Shown in pieces: positions 8,653 to 17,095 of a DNA stretch of 64,000 nt. Where the stretch lies: positions 62,001-126,000 of the forward strand of contig JADGNQ010000002.1 of assembly GCA_017883385.1 (NCBI GenBank), given 5' to 3'. The stretch comes from Candidatus Sulfotelmatobacter sp. (GTDB lineage Bacteria; Acidobacteriota; Terriglobia; Terriglobales; Acidobacteriaceae). Position 1 is the first letter of the stretch. Every line of letters starts with the position of its first letter. The notes beneath the pieces were generated by a model. It worked only from the letters and a program-made list of their open reading frames with translations. It was not told the DNA's origin and searched no databases. Made by a program: the position numbers and the translations under genes.

Positions 8653-9059
8653 GGCAGCCGGACCGGACGGTCGCTTTCTGCGTCTTCGGGCGCGGGGAGA
8701 GGAAAGTCCGAACTCCGCAGAGCAGTGTGCCGGATAACGTCCGGGAGGCCGGGTTCAAGCCCGGTTGACGGAAAGTGCCACAGAAAATATACCGCCCCGG
8801 CGGCAACGCCGGGGTAAGGGTGAAAAGGTGCGGTAAGAGCGCACCGCCGCGGCAGTAATGCAGCGGGCAGGGCAAACCCCACACGGAGCAAGACCAAATA
8901 GGGAGGAAGTCCGGGACTTCGGTCGCGGGCACGTGCCGGCTCGGTGCGTCAAACCTTCGGGTAGGTCGCTAGAGCCGCGCAGCAATGCGCGGCCCAGAGG
9001 AATGGCCGTCCAGCAGGAGCAATCCCGCGGACAGAATTCGGCTTACAGGTCCGGCTGCC
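8653..9059 (+). ncRNA. rnpB: RNase P RNA, bacterial class A
   Basis: The catalytic RNA of RNase P, which trims the 5' leader of pre-tRNAs. The terminal P1 helix is visible: GGCAGCCGGACC (8653-8664) pairs with GGTCCGGCTGCC (9048-9059). Conserved elements appear in the expected order: GAGAGGAAAGTCCGAACTCC (CR-I region), the AAGGGTGAAAAGGTGCGGTA block with GAGCGCACCG, GGCAAACCCC, AGAGGAATGGCCG and ACAGAATTCGGCTTACAG close to the 3' end. The length of about 407 nt is normal for this class. It is transcribed divergently from the permease genes. Confidence 0.95.
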
Positions 9060-9491
9060 ACAAACTTATCGTTCTTTCAGCAATTCAAAAAAGTTCACAC
9101 GTTCGATTGTGACGCCGGTGTGACGCACTTCTACAGCTTGCCGGCGGTTGAAGGGCGATGAGACCGGCCTCTTCGCAAGGCTTGCGACATCGTCGTGGGT
9201 AGCAATCTCCTTAGTTCATTCCCGATCACCATGGGCTGGTGCTCACCCGCACTTCCCACCAATGTGTGCGACCGCCTCGAAACCCACCGTTCGTTGAGAA
9301 CTGCCACCTGCTGGCTGCGGCGCATGTGAGAGCCTGTTACGTTCTCTCCGTGTAGCCTGGGTTTCACGTTTTCGAGGGTATTCTTCGACGTCGCGTTGGG
9401 CGCGCAATAGGATTCGACGGCACCTCATATAGACTTGCCCTATTGGCCTGCTTTGCCGAAAGGTAATGAAAGGGCCCCAGGAGAAAGCGGT
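9060..9491. other. Non-coding stretch between rnpB and the trehalose synthase gene
   Basis: About 430 bases without a convincing gene. It holds the direct repeat GTGACGCCGGTGTGACGC near 9110-9127, a possible promoter (9384-9413) and the ribosome-binding site of the next gene. I see no strong terminator after rnpB. Confidence 0.6.
9384..9413 (+). promoter_or_regulatory. Possible promoter of the trehalose synthase operon
   Basis: TTCGAC (9384-9389), an 18-base spacer and TAGGAT (9408-9413). Both boxes deviate from consensus, as might suit a stress-controlled promoter. The leader would be about 70 bases. Confidence 0.3.
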
Positions 9492-11132
9492 TTGCCACTG
9501 AATAAGGATGCGCTTTGGTATAAGGACGCGATCATCTATCAAGTGCACGTCCGCACTTTCTACGATAGCAACGGCGACGGCATTGGCGATTTCCAAGGGC
9601 TAGAGCAGAAGCTCGATTACCTCCAGGAACTGGGGATCAACGCGATATGGCTCATGCCGTTCTTTCCCTCGCCTTTGCGCGATGATGGCTACGACATCGC
9701 AGACTACAATGCGGTTCATTCAAGCTACGGAACATTGGAGGATTTCCGCAAGCTTCTTGAATCGGCGCACGAGCGAGGAATCCGGGTCATCATCGAAATG
9801 GTGCTGAACCACACCTCCGATCAGCATCCGTGGTTTCAACAATCGCGGAGTTCGCAGAACAATCCATACCGTGACTGGTACGTCTGGAGTGATACCGACA
9901 CCCGGTACAAGGGAACCCGCATCATTTTCCTCGACACCGAAACCTCCAACTGGGCGTGGGACCCGACTTCGAAATCCTTCTATTGGCATCGCTTCTTTAG
10001 TCACCAGCCCGATCTCAACTACGACAATCCTGCCGTTCGGGAACAGATGTGGAACGTGATGACGTTCTGGCTGGAAATGGGCGTGGATGCCTTTCGGCTC
10101 GATGCGGTGCCATACCTAGTCGAACGGGAGGGCACCAACTGCGAGAACCTGCCGGAGACGCACACTATTCTGAAGGACTTGCGGCGAAAACTCGATGAGC
10201 AATTCACGGGCAGGATGCTTCTGGCAGAGGCCAATCAATGGCCGGCGGATTTGCGCCCCTATTTCGGCGACGGCGATGAATTCCATATGGCGTTTCATTT
10301 TCCGCTGATGCCACGGATGTTCATGGGGCTGAAGCTGGAAGACCGCAAGCCCATCACTGAAATCCTGCAGCAGACTCCGGAAATCCCGCCCTCCTGCCAA
10401 TGGTCGTTGTTCCTGCGCAACCATGATGAGCTGACCCTGGAAATGGTAACCGACATGGAACGCGATTACATGTATGACATGTACGCGGAGAGCAAGACGA
10501 TGCGGCTGAACCTCGGAATCCGGAGGCGGCTCGCTTCCTTGTTGAACAACGATCGCAGGCGCATCGAACTGATGAACGGGATGCTGATGTCGTTGCCGGG
10601 TACTCCCATCATCTACTACGGCGATGAAATCGGAATGGGCGATAACATTCTTTTGGGCGACCGCAACGGAGTGCGGACTCCGATGCAGTGGAGCGGGGGA
10701 TGGAACAGCGGTTTTTCCAACGCGGAAACGGAGCGCTTGTACGCTCCGCTGATTCAGGATCCTGTGTATGGTTACCCCGCCGTGAACGTTTTAGCACAAA
10801 GAGAGAGCGAACACTCGCTCCTCCGTTGGATGCAACGCATCATAACTGTCCGCAGATCGACCGGAGCGTTCGGCAGAGGATCGATCGAGTTTCTGTACCC
10901 GGCGAATCACAGGATACTGGCCTATTTGCGGAAATTGGGTAAGGATGTCGTGCTGGTCGTCAACAACCTTTCGAGTACTGCCCAAGCTGTCGAACTGGAT
11001 TTGCGGCGCTACAAAGGAAATATCCCGATTGAGATGTTTGGCAACAACATGTTTCCGCGTGTGGGCGACCTGCCCTATCTGCTTACCATGGGGCCTTACC
11101 AGTTTTACTGGTTTCGCCTGCGAAGAATCTAA
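9492..11132 (+). CDS. treS: Trehalose synthase (maltose alpha-D-glucosyltransferase)
   Basis: A GH13 enzyme that interconverts maltose and trehalose in the cytoplasm. Residues count from the proposed TTG start at 9492 (546 aa), chosen because AGGAG (9479-9483) lies eight bases before it; an earlier TTG at 9435 has no such site. The protein opens with the family pattern LWYKDAIIYQVHVRTFYDSN. The barrel shows the nucleophile Asp204 (FRLDAVPYL), acid/base Glu246 (LLAEANQW) and Asp312 (RNHDE). ETSNWAWDP, REGTNCENLPETH and YYGDEIGMGDN are TreS hallmarks. The C-terminal beta domain is present, but there is no fused maltokinase. It leads a three-gene run with a glycosyltransferase and an MscS-like protein, which points to osmotic stress. 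Confidence 0.95.
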   Translation: MPLNKDALWYKDAIIYQVHVRTFYDSNGDGIGDFQGLEQKLDYLQELGINAIWLMPFFPSPLRDDGYDIADYNAVHSSYGTLEDFRKLLESAHERGIRVIIEMVLNHTSDQHPWFQQSRSSQNNPYRDWYVWSDTDTRYKGTRIIFLDTETSNWAWDPTSKSFYWHRFFSHQPDLNYDNPAVREQMWNVMTFWLEMGVDAFRLDAVPYLVEREGTNCENLPETHTILKDLRRKLDEQFTGRMLLAEANQWPADLRPYFGDGDEFHMAFHFPLMPRMFMGLKLEDRKPITEILQQTPEIPPSCQWSLFLRNHDELTLEMVTDMERDYMYDMYAESKTMRLNLGIRRRLASLLNNDRRRIELMNGMLMSLPGTPIIYYGDEIGMGDNILLGDRNGVRTPMQWSGGWNSGFSNAETERLYAPLIQDPVYGYPAVNVLAQRESEHSLLRWMQRIITVRRSTGAFGRGSIEFLYPANHRILAYLRKLGKDVVLVVNNLSSTAQAVELDLRRYKGNIPIEMFGNNMFPRVGDLPYLLTMGPYQFYWFRLRRI

Positions 11133-11165
11133 CCAAGCGTAGATAATGGAAAATGATGTCACGCG

Positions 11166-12482
11166 GTGTGCCGCTCGCGTGGACTTACAGCAGAGAATCG
11201 CACAGAGCTGAAATTGGAAGACGAGACCTTTCTAACGGATGATTTTCTTCGCCAACTGATCAATGTCGGCGAAGTGGATATCCTTGTGGGCCTGCCCACT
11301 CGCAATAACGCCAAGACGATCGGGTCGATCGTCCACACGATTCAAAGTGGCATCCTGGGCGGCTTTCCCCGCGAACGCGCCGTAATCATCAATGTCGACG
11401 GGGGATCGCGCGATGGCACACCCGAGTTGGTCACGGGCATCTCGATCGACGATGTGCGCCCCGCCTCCAACTTGCACGCCCTCCGGACGCTGCACTCCAT
11501 CAGCACGAATTACGCCGGCAGCCCGGAGAGTGGGGTTGCGTTTCGGACGATTCTGGCTGCGGCCGAGCTGCTCCGCGCCAAGGCCTGCATCGTGATGTCG
11601 CCCGAATCCGTAAACAGTGAATCCGACTGGCTCTCAAAGCTTCTGCGCCCCATTTATCGGGACGGCTTCGATCTGGTAACCCCCACATATCGCAGACACA
11701 AGTTTGACGGGCTGCTGATGACGAATTTGCTCTACCCGATGATCCGTGCGCTGTACGGGGTAAGAATCCGTGAGGCATTCACGCCGGAATTCGGATTCTC
11801 CAACCGTCTCGGCAGCCAATTCCTTGGACAAAATGGCTGGGCTGATGGAACCGGCGGCAGCGGTGTCGAACTCCGCTTCACCCTGGCTGCCATTACCGGA
11901 GGGTACCGCGTCTGCCAGTCCTTTCTTGGAAAGAAGGATCATGTCGAGCGGCGCGCTGCCGATCTGGTGCCGACGCTGCGACAAACTGTGGGCGTCCTGT
12001 TCTCCGCATTAGAATCAGATTTCTCTGTATGGAGTAAGGTCGTCGGTTCCCAGCCGGTTCCTACTACAGGGAGCGACCAGGAATTACTTCTCGATCCGAT
12101 GCGAGTAAATCGGAAACGACTGCGCCAGATGTTTTCGACCGGAGTTGCCGAACTGCAGTCCGTCTTTCAGTCAATTCTTTCTCCTCCCACGCTGGAAGGA
12201 CTCCAGCGAATCGCCGCCCTGGGTGAAGAGGAGTTTCATTACTCTGCGGAACTGTGGGTCAGGACGGTTTACGAGTTTGCCGCGTCATATCAGAAATCTG
12301 TAATCAGTCGGGATCATATTATCCAGGCGATAGCACCGCTTTTCCGCGGGAGAGTATGCACGTTCCTGGGTGAGAACCGCAACGCTTCTGCGAATGATGT
12401 CGAGACAAATATCGAAGGCTTATGCCTTGAGTTCGAGCGACTAAAGCCATATCTGCTACAGATGTGGAAATCGAGAGAGTGA
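11166..12482 (+). CDS. GT-A glycosyltransferase, possibly for a glycosylglycerate-type osmolyte
   Basis: A 438-residue soluble protein. The first half is a nucleotide-sugar-binding GT-A fold: VDILVGLPTRNNAKTIGSIV (about 37-56) and VIINVDGGSRDGTPELV (about 74-90), then a putative metal or base region (VMSPESVNSESDW) and an acceptor-side EFGFSNRLGSQFL. The helical C-terminal half (about 290-438) resembles in layout the mannosylglycerate-synthase/glucosylphosphoglycerate-synthase group (GT78/GT81). The position between treS and an MscS-like gene supports a compatible-solute role, but the donor and acceptor are not readable. The start is uncertain: GTG 11166 follows an in-frame stop at 11154, and TTG 11214 is an alternative. 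Neither has a strong ribosome-binding site. Confidence 0.7.
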   Translation: MCRSRGLTAENRTELKLEDETFLTDDFLRQLINVGEVDILVGLPTRNNAKTIGSIVHTIQSGILGGFPRERAVIINVDGGSRDGTPELVTGISIDDVRPASNLHALRTLHSISTNYAGSPESGVAFRTILAAAELLRAKACIVMSPESVNSESDWLSKLLRPIYRDGFDLVTPTYRRHKFDGLLMTNLLYPMIRALYGVRIREAFTPEFGFSNRLGSQFLGQNGWADGTGGSGVELRFTLAAITGGYRVCQSFLGKKDHVERRAADLVPTLRQTVGVLFSALESDFSVWSKVVGSQPVPTTGSDQELLLDPMRVNRKRLRQMFSTGVAELQSVFQSILSPPTLEGLQRIAALGEEEFHYSAELWVRTVYEFAASYQKSVISRDHIIQAIAPLFRGRVCTFLGENRNASANDVETNIEGLCLEFERLKPYLLQMWKSRE

Positions 12483-12489
12483 GGCAACT

Positions 12490-13194
12490 ATGCGGGAAAT
12501 GATTATCAGCGAACTGACTCAGGCACTGCACGACCTGGCCAGGGGTTTCGCTCACTACCTTCCTCGTCTCATCGTCATGCTGATCCTTGCGTTTGTGGGT
12601 TGGGTGATCGCGTACGTTGTGAAAGTGGTTCTACGAAGCATTCTGACGGTCATCAAGTTCGATAAGCTTTCAGAAAACGCAGGCGCCTCGCAACTGCTCA
12701 ACAAAGCCGCTCTGCCTCCCGCAACCGAGATGTTGAGCCGGTTCGTCTTTTGGGTGACATGGCTCGGCTTCATCATGCTGGGTGTGAGCGTGCTCGGGAT
12801 CCTGGGCCTGCAGGAGCAAATCGCGAGATTCTTTCTGTTTTTGCCGCATCTATTCGTAGCAATGCTTATCTTGTTCTTCGGACTGCTGGCCGCCAGCTTC
12901 TTTTCTCGCGCTGCTCTTCTGGCGGCAGTGAATGCGAATGTGCCTTCACCGCGGGTTTTGAGTCTCGCCGTCCGCAGCATCATTATTGTGTTCATATTGT
13001 CGATTGTGTTTGAAGAACTGGGTCTGGCAGAACAGACCATGCTGGTTGCCTTCGGAATTGCTTTTGGAGCCCTGATGCTAGGATTGGCAATCGCATTCGG
13101 CATAGGGGGGCGAGACTTGGCGCAGCGTTTCCTGGAAAAGAAATTTGTTCGCAGGAAGAAGGAGGAAAACGAGGATGAACTGTCGCCCCTCTAG
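12490..13194 (+). CDS. Small MscS-related membrane protein with conserved TM-helix repeats
   Basis: A 234-residue protein with about five hydrophobic segments: LIVMLILAFVGWVIAYVV (about 27-44), WLGFIMLGVSVLGIL (about 91-105), LFVAMLILFFGLLAASFF (about 121-138), SIIIVFILSIVFEEL (about 163-177) and a glycine/alanine-rich helix AFGIAFGALMLGLAIAFGIG (about 187-206) that resembles the pore helix of MscS-type channels. A charged tail follows (FVRRKKEENEDE). The periplasm-facing and cytoplasmic beta domains of full MscS are absent, so it fits the shorter TM-helix-repeat family found near mechanosensitive channels. It starts seven bases after the glycosyltransferase stop with GTGAGG upstream, so the genes are co-transcribed. 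An osmotic-relief role is inferred from family and neighbours. Confidence 0.75.
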   Translation: MREMIISELTQALHDLARGFAHYLPRLIVMLILAFVGWVIAYVVKVVLRSILTVIKFDKLSENAGASQLLNKAALPPATEMLSRFVFWVTWLGFIMLGVSVLGILGLQEQIARFFLFLPHLFVAMLILFFGLLAASFFSRAALLAAVNANVPSPRVLSLAVRSIIIVFILSIVFEELGLAEQTMLVAFGIAFGALMLGLAIAFGIGGRDLAQRFLEKKFVRRKKEENEDELSPL

Positions 13195-13460
13195 CCTAGC
13201 TGAAGAGGTGCGCGGCCGCGTATCAGAGCGTTAGGACGATTTCTTGACAGGTAGGCAAGAACGATATTTGCCGATGGTAGTCTCCATTTTGGCAACTCAT
13301 CCCGTCACGATTGCGCGTGCTTTCGCGAGGGAGCTTCTGCGCCGGTGACCCGGTTTAGCGAATCCTCGTATGCGGCTCCCCTCGAACGGCAGGTGTGCAG
13401 GAGAGAATATTCCCTTGTCATGGAACATTCATAACTAACCACATTACGATCTACCACGTG
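13195..13460. other. Intergenic gap between converging osmolyte and glycan loci
   Basis: 266 bases between two convergent genes. I see no gene and no clear terminator. A TTGACA (13243-13248) is present, but no matching -10 box stands at a usual distance. Confidence 0.5.
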
Positions 13461-15785
13461 CTATACAGTTTCCGCAGCGCCGGCGACAATTTCGATTTCG
13501 GCCAACTGCGTTCCCAATCGCGGATGGATGGCATTGAGTCTTACCTTCCCGACTTTTTCCTGGGCGCGAATCCAAACCGCCCCGGTTCCGCCGATCAGCG
13601 AGAATGGATTGTCGCCGATGATCTCGGCTGGGCCTTCCACTTCAAGTTCGATTGCGTCGTTCGCGAAAGGTTGAACCGCGCCGAATTCGTCGGTGACGCG
13701 AAGAACAACCCGGGTTGAGTCCGCGCCATCGGCAATCAACTCTGCGTCGTCGGCCAGAAGCATGAACTTAGTATCGATACCCGCCCCAGAGAGACGTTTC
13801 GATATGACTTGCTTTCCCTGGATAAAGCCATCGAGGCGCAGGTCCCCCCACTTGTGGAACAGTTCCCCCATTTCAAGAACGAATGGCGCATAGCGGAGGT
13901 GCGCAAATTGCTTCCGGTCCGGGTCCACTTCTGCTACCAGCTTGTCGTCGATGTAGAACTTCAGGTGGTCGCAATTGGAGCACACAACGGCTTTCGAGAA
14001 GCCGACCGATGCGTCCCCGCGCGCCCAATGAAACGCGGGCTCCAGCACGATCTCCTCTGCCGGGTCACACTGCGATTTGTAAAATCCAGCCGCAGGCTTC
14101 GGTTCCCGGAATATATCCGTCACGCCGTGATAACAAACCCGATCGCCAGAGCCGAAATTGCCGTGGGTATTGTAGTCGAAGGCGCACCAGCCAATTCCTC
14201 CGGCGTATTGCGGGTCGGACGCAAGCTGGTCGTGGATGCGGGCGTGGCGCAACGTATGCTCGGTCAGGCGCTCCACCTGGTCGATGGTCTTCGTGGGATA
14301 GGTGTGCCCAACGAATTCCGTATTCAAATAGCGAGGATATTTCGGCGGCTTCAGCGGGAAGCCGAAATCGTTCATGGTGAAAACGTCTTCCAGAAATTCA
14401 GATTCCTGAAAGTAGCGGATGCCGCCCGTCTGGCGGGTCGGGTCGAGCTGATGCGCCAGCGCGTTTGTGCGCGTATAGAAATCGTGGTCGTCTCTTGATT
14501 CGTTGATGCGCACTCCCCACAAGATGATGGAGGGGTGGTTCCAGTCGCGACGGATCATCCGACGGACATTGTCGACGGAGATTTGTTTCCAGGCTGCGTC
14601 TCCGATGTGCTGCCAGCCAGGGATCTCCTCCAGCACGAGAAGACCGACTTCGTCGCAGGCGTCAAGAAAATGGCGCGATTGCGGATAGTGCGATGTGCGG
14701 ACGACGTTGCACTTGAGCTGATTACGCAGAATCTGCGCGTCGCGGCGCTGGGCTCGGCCAGGCATCGCCTGCCCAACGAAGGGGAATGTCTGATGACGGT
14801 CAAGCCCGCGTAACTTGATGACCTTGCCATTGAGCTCGAAGCCGTGATCAGTGAATTGAGCTTCGCGGAAACCGAAACGACGGGAGTCTTCGTCCAGCAC
14901 TTGCGTTCCACGACGCAAGCGCGCACGCGTCGAATAGAGGTTCCGCTGTTCCATGCTCCACACCCTGATTCCGCTCAGGTTCTCAAGGTGTACCGTATGG
15001 GCAACCGGTTCACTTGCAGGGCCTGACGGTGGCAACGGTTGCGAGGCTTTTGCGACAACGCGGCCGCCGTCGAGCAATTCAACCTCAATGGTCAGAGCGT
15101 CTGGCGACACCTCTAAATGCTGAACGAAGCAATCGACATCGACTCCCGGACTCGCCGAGAGCGCGTTCCTCGGCCGCACGAAGATGTTCTCGATAAATGT
15201 CGCTGGCACGACCCGCAGAGAAACCTCGCGATAGATGCCGCCAAAAGTGAGGTAGTCAATTTCGTATCCGAAGGGTGGAATGTCGGGCCGCTCGCTGGAG
15301 TCGACATCGACAGAGAGCACGTTTTCTCCGTCAAAATCGAGGTGGGACGTCAGCTCAAACGAGAATGGCGTGTATCCGCCTTTGTATTCTCCGAGCCGCA
15401 CTCCGTTGATCCAGACCGTGGACGCGGTCATCACACCTTCAAAGTCAACGAAGACGCGCTTTCCGCGAGCTTCCGCCGGAAGCTTGAAGCGGCGGCGGTA
15501 AAGAGACACGAATTCGTAGGTCTTCTCATCAAACCCGTGCCACGGGAGCGGCACATTCGTGTGCGGGATCACGACCCTGTCAAATCCGGAGTCGTCGAAG
15601 TCTCTTGCGTGGCCGCCCTCGACAAACTTCCGACTGTAGCGCCACTTTCGATTCATCGGGAGGACAAGCCGTCCGACGGCCGTTGAGGCGCCAGGTTGCG
15701 CGCCCGCTTCCGGGAGCGCGTAGGGTGCGAGAGCGGCTCCAGCGATGAGTGTGCCAGTTTGTTGTAGAAACCTGCGTCGATCCAT
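13461..15785 (-). CDS. Exported glycoside hydrolase family 2 enzyme (beta-galactosidase-like)
   Basis: Residues count from the more upstream ATG at 15806; the likelier start is the ATG at 15785, giving MDRRRFLQQTG. The N-terminus is a Tat-type signal (DRRRFLQQ, then IAGAALAPYALPEAGAQ). A sugar-binding jelly roll (about 45-205), an Ig-like domain (about 206-315) and a TIM barrel (about 316-600) follow. The acid/base is Glu436 in WGVRINES and the probable nucleophile is Glu497 in LNTEFVGH. About 180 C-terminal residues form extra beta domains. The enzyme should release a beta-linked sugar from the end of a glycan outside the cytoplasm. It is probably the last gene of the minus-strand unit led by the TonB receptor. 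Specificity (galactosidase, glucuronidase, mannosidase) cannot be settled from sequence. Confidence 0.88.
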   Translation of the reverse strand: MDRRRFLQQTGTLIAGAALAPYALPEAGAQPGASTAVGRLVLPMNRKWRYSRKFVEGGHARDFDDSGFDRVVIPHTNVPLPWHGFDEKTYEFVSLYRRRFKLPAEARGKRVFVDFEGVMTASTVWINGVRLGEYKGGYTPFSFELTSHLDFDGENVLSVDVDSSERPDIPPFGYEIDYLTFGGIYREVSLRVVPATFIENIFVRPRNALSASPGVDVDCFVQHLEVSPDALTIEVELLDGGRVVAKASQPLPPSGPASEPVAHTVHLENLSGIRVWSMEQRNLYSTRARLRRGTQVLDEDSRRFGFREAQFTDHGFELNGKVIKLRGLDRHQTFPFVGQAMPGRAQRRDAQILRNQLKCNVVRTSHYPQSRHFLDACDEVGLLVLEEIPGWQHIGDAAWKQISVDNVRRMIRRDWNHPSIILWGVRINESRDDHDFYTRTNALAHQLDPTRQTGGIRYFQESEFLEDVFTMNDFGFPLKPPKYPRYLNTEFVGHTYPTKTIDQVERLTEHTLRHARIHDQLASDPQYAGGIGWCAFDYNTHGNFGSGDRVCYHGVTDIFREPKPAAGFYKSQCDPAEEIVLEPAFHWARGDASVGFSKAVVCSNCDHLKFYIDDKLVAEVDPDRKQFAHLRYAPFVLEMGELFHKWGDLRLDGFIQGKQVISKRLSGAGIDTKFMLLADDAELIADGADSTRVVLRVTDEFGAVQPFANDAIELEVEGPAEIIGDNPFSLIGGTGAVWIRAQEKVGKVRLNAIHPRLGTQLAEIEIVAGAAETV

Positions 15786-15869
15786 TTTATGTACTCTCTC
15801 CCTCAATTATTGATTGCACAAAAGAAAACGCGTCGCCTGCATCGCTGGCAAGCGCCCCGCGCGGGCTGA

Positions 15870-17090
15870 TCACACCGTCCAGGCCAGCAACTGCTCCAGA
15901 TCGGCGGTTGATGTGGATTCGGTTCCGCGCGGCATGGACGGTCCAATCGCCAACGCCTGACTGTGCCCTTCAAACCAAACCAGAAACGACGACTGCTCAG
16001 CTCCCGAAAGGCGTTGCTGATTCAGCCAGTTGTAATACGCACCGAGGTCGGCATCAACCAGCGAACCAACGAAGTCAAATTCCGGACGGGCCGTCGCTGC
16101 CGAGAGTAGCTCATTCATCGGCTTCTGCCGCTGCCGCGGGGCAAATCGCACGAGCAGCGTGAGCGGTTGAGCCCGCCGCAGCGCTTCGCGCGCGGCCCAC
16201 TGTGCAAAGCTCGTGCTGAAGATTTGAGTTCCCGAACCCTCGGTCAGCAGGCTGACCTCGAAGCGCTCCAGCACTTCGTCTTTTGGTTTGGCATTACTCT
16301 CTCTGTCCATGCCCAGATCTGCCGAACGCATCTGGGCCAGAAGCGTGCGCAGCGCTTCCGGGCCCATGCCGGGCCGATCGATCTCCGCTTGCATCCTGCG
16401 CAGCAACGCAGCGCGCGCCGGTTCGAGAGCCTTGTAGGAGACGCAAGTGAGCGCCGGAGAGTGTTCGGCCTCTTCGCCACCATCGATATACCAGTGTCCG
16501 TAGGGAGCGGGATGCTCCATCGCTCTCGCAGCAACCGCGTTAAGCAGCCGACGCAATCCATCTTCCGGCTTGACGCGGCTGAAATATGCGCCATGAGCGC
16601 GCAGCTTTCGAAACAGAGGCTCGTCATACGAGGCTACGCCCTGGCCGATGACTGCAATCCCCAGCCTGGGAACCGGAAGAGGCTCTGACGGGACCGCCGA
16701 ATTTAGGCGATCCGCGTAATCGTTCGAGGCCTTGCGAAACGCGTCGAGTTGGTGAGTGCTCCAGAGATGAGCGGACAACTGCTCGACAAACTGAGCGGGC
16801 GCTTTTGCCCAGTCAAACTCTTCGAGCTGAGGTGAAAGGCGGATTTGCTCGAACCCTTGAAACCACTCTTTCACCTGGCCAGCGGAAAGTGAACTGAGAC
16901 TCGCCAATTCCCGTTCGCGCGCTTTGCGTTCCGCGGGAAACTTGAAATCGTAATCGATGAGTTCCCGGAGCAGACCCGGTACCAAACTGAGGGGCAATCG
17001 CTGCAAGATCCCCAAATAGTTGGCGACCAGTTTCCGCGCTTCCGGTGGATAGCCAGCGAACTGCTCCGGTTTGAGATCACGTGGAAGCAT
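15870..17090 (-). CDS. Protein of unknown function, coupled to a phosphatase-like gene
   Basis: I do not recognise a family. It has 406 residues from ATG 17090, five bases after the stop of the upstream gene; a longer version from 17243 would overlap that gene by 148 bases and is unlikely. The sequence is mostly helical in character, begins MLPRDLKPEQFAGYPPEA, has no signal peptide and no membrane helix. Blocks that stand out are LQRLPLSLVPGLLRELIDYD, GHWYIDGGEE, an Arg-rich PLTLLVRFAPRQRQKP, and WLNQQRLSGAEQSSFLVW. Its tight spacing with the Tat-exported phosphatase-like gene suggests that the two act together, perhaps this one inside the cell. GH2 follows 84 bases downstream. Confidence 0.8.
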   Translation of the reverse strand: MLPRDLKPEQFAGYPPEARKLVANYLGILQRLPLSLVPGLLRELIDYDFKFPAERKARERELASLSSLSAGQVKEWFQGFEQIRLSPQLEEFDWAKAPAQFVEQLSAHLWSTHQLDAFRKASNDYADRLNSAVPSEPLPVPRLGIAVIGQGVASYDEPLFRKLRAHGAYFSRVKPEDGLRRLLNAVAARAMEHPAPYGHWYIDGGEEAEHSPALTCVSYKALEPARAALLRRMQAEIDRPGMGPEALRTLLAQMRSADLGMDRESNAKPKDEVLERFEVSLLTEGSGTQIFSTSFAQWAAREALRRAQPLTLLVRFAPRQRQKPMNELLSAATARPEFDFVGSLVDADLGAYYNWLNQQRLSGAEQSSFLVWFEGHSQALAIGPSMPRGTESTSTADLEQLLAWTV

Positions 17091-17095
17091 GAAAG

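Noticed and set aside
13243-13266. TTGACA in the gap after the MscS-like gene
   Set aside because: The nearest -10-like GATATT is 14 bases away and no gene follows on that strand.
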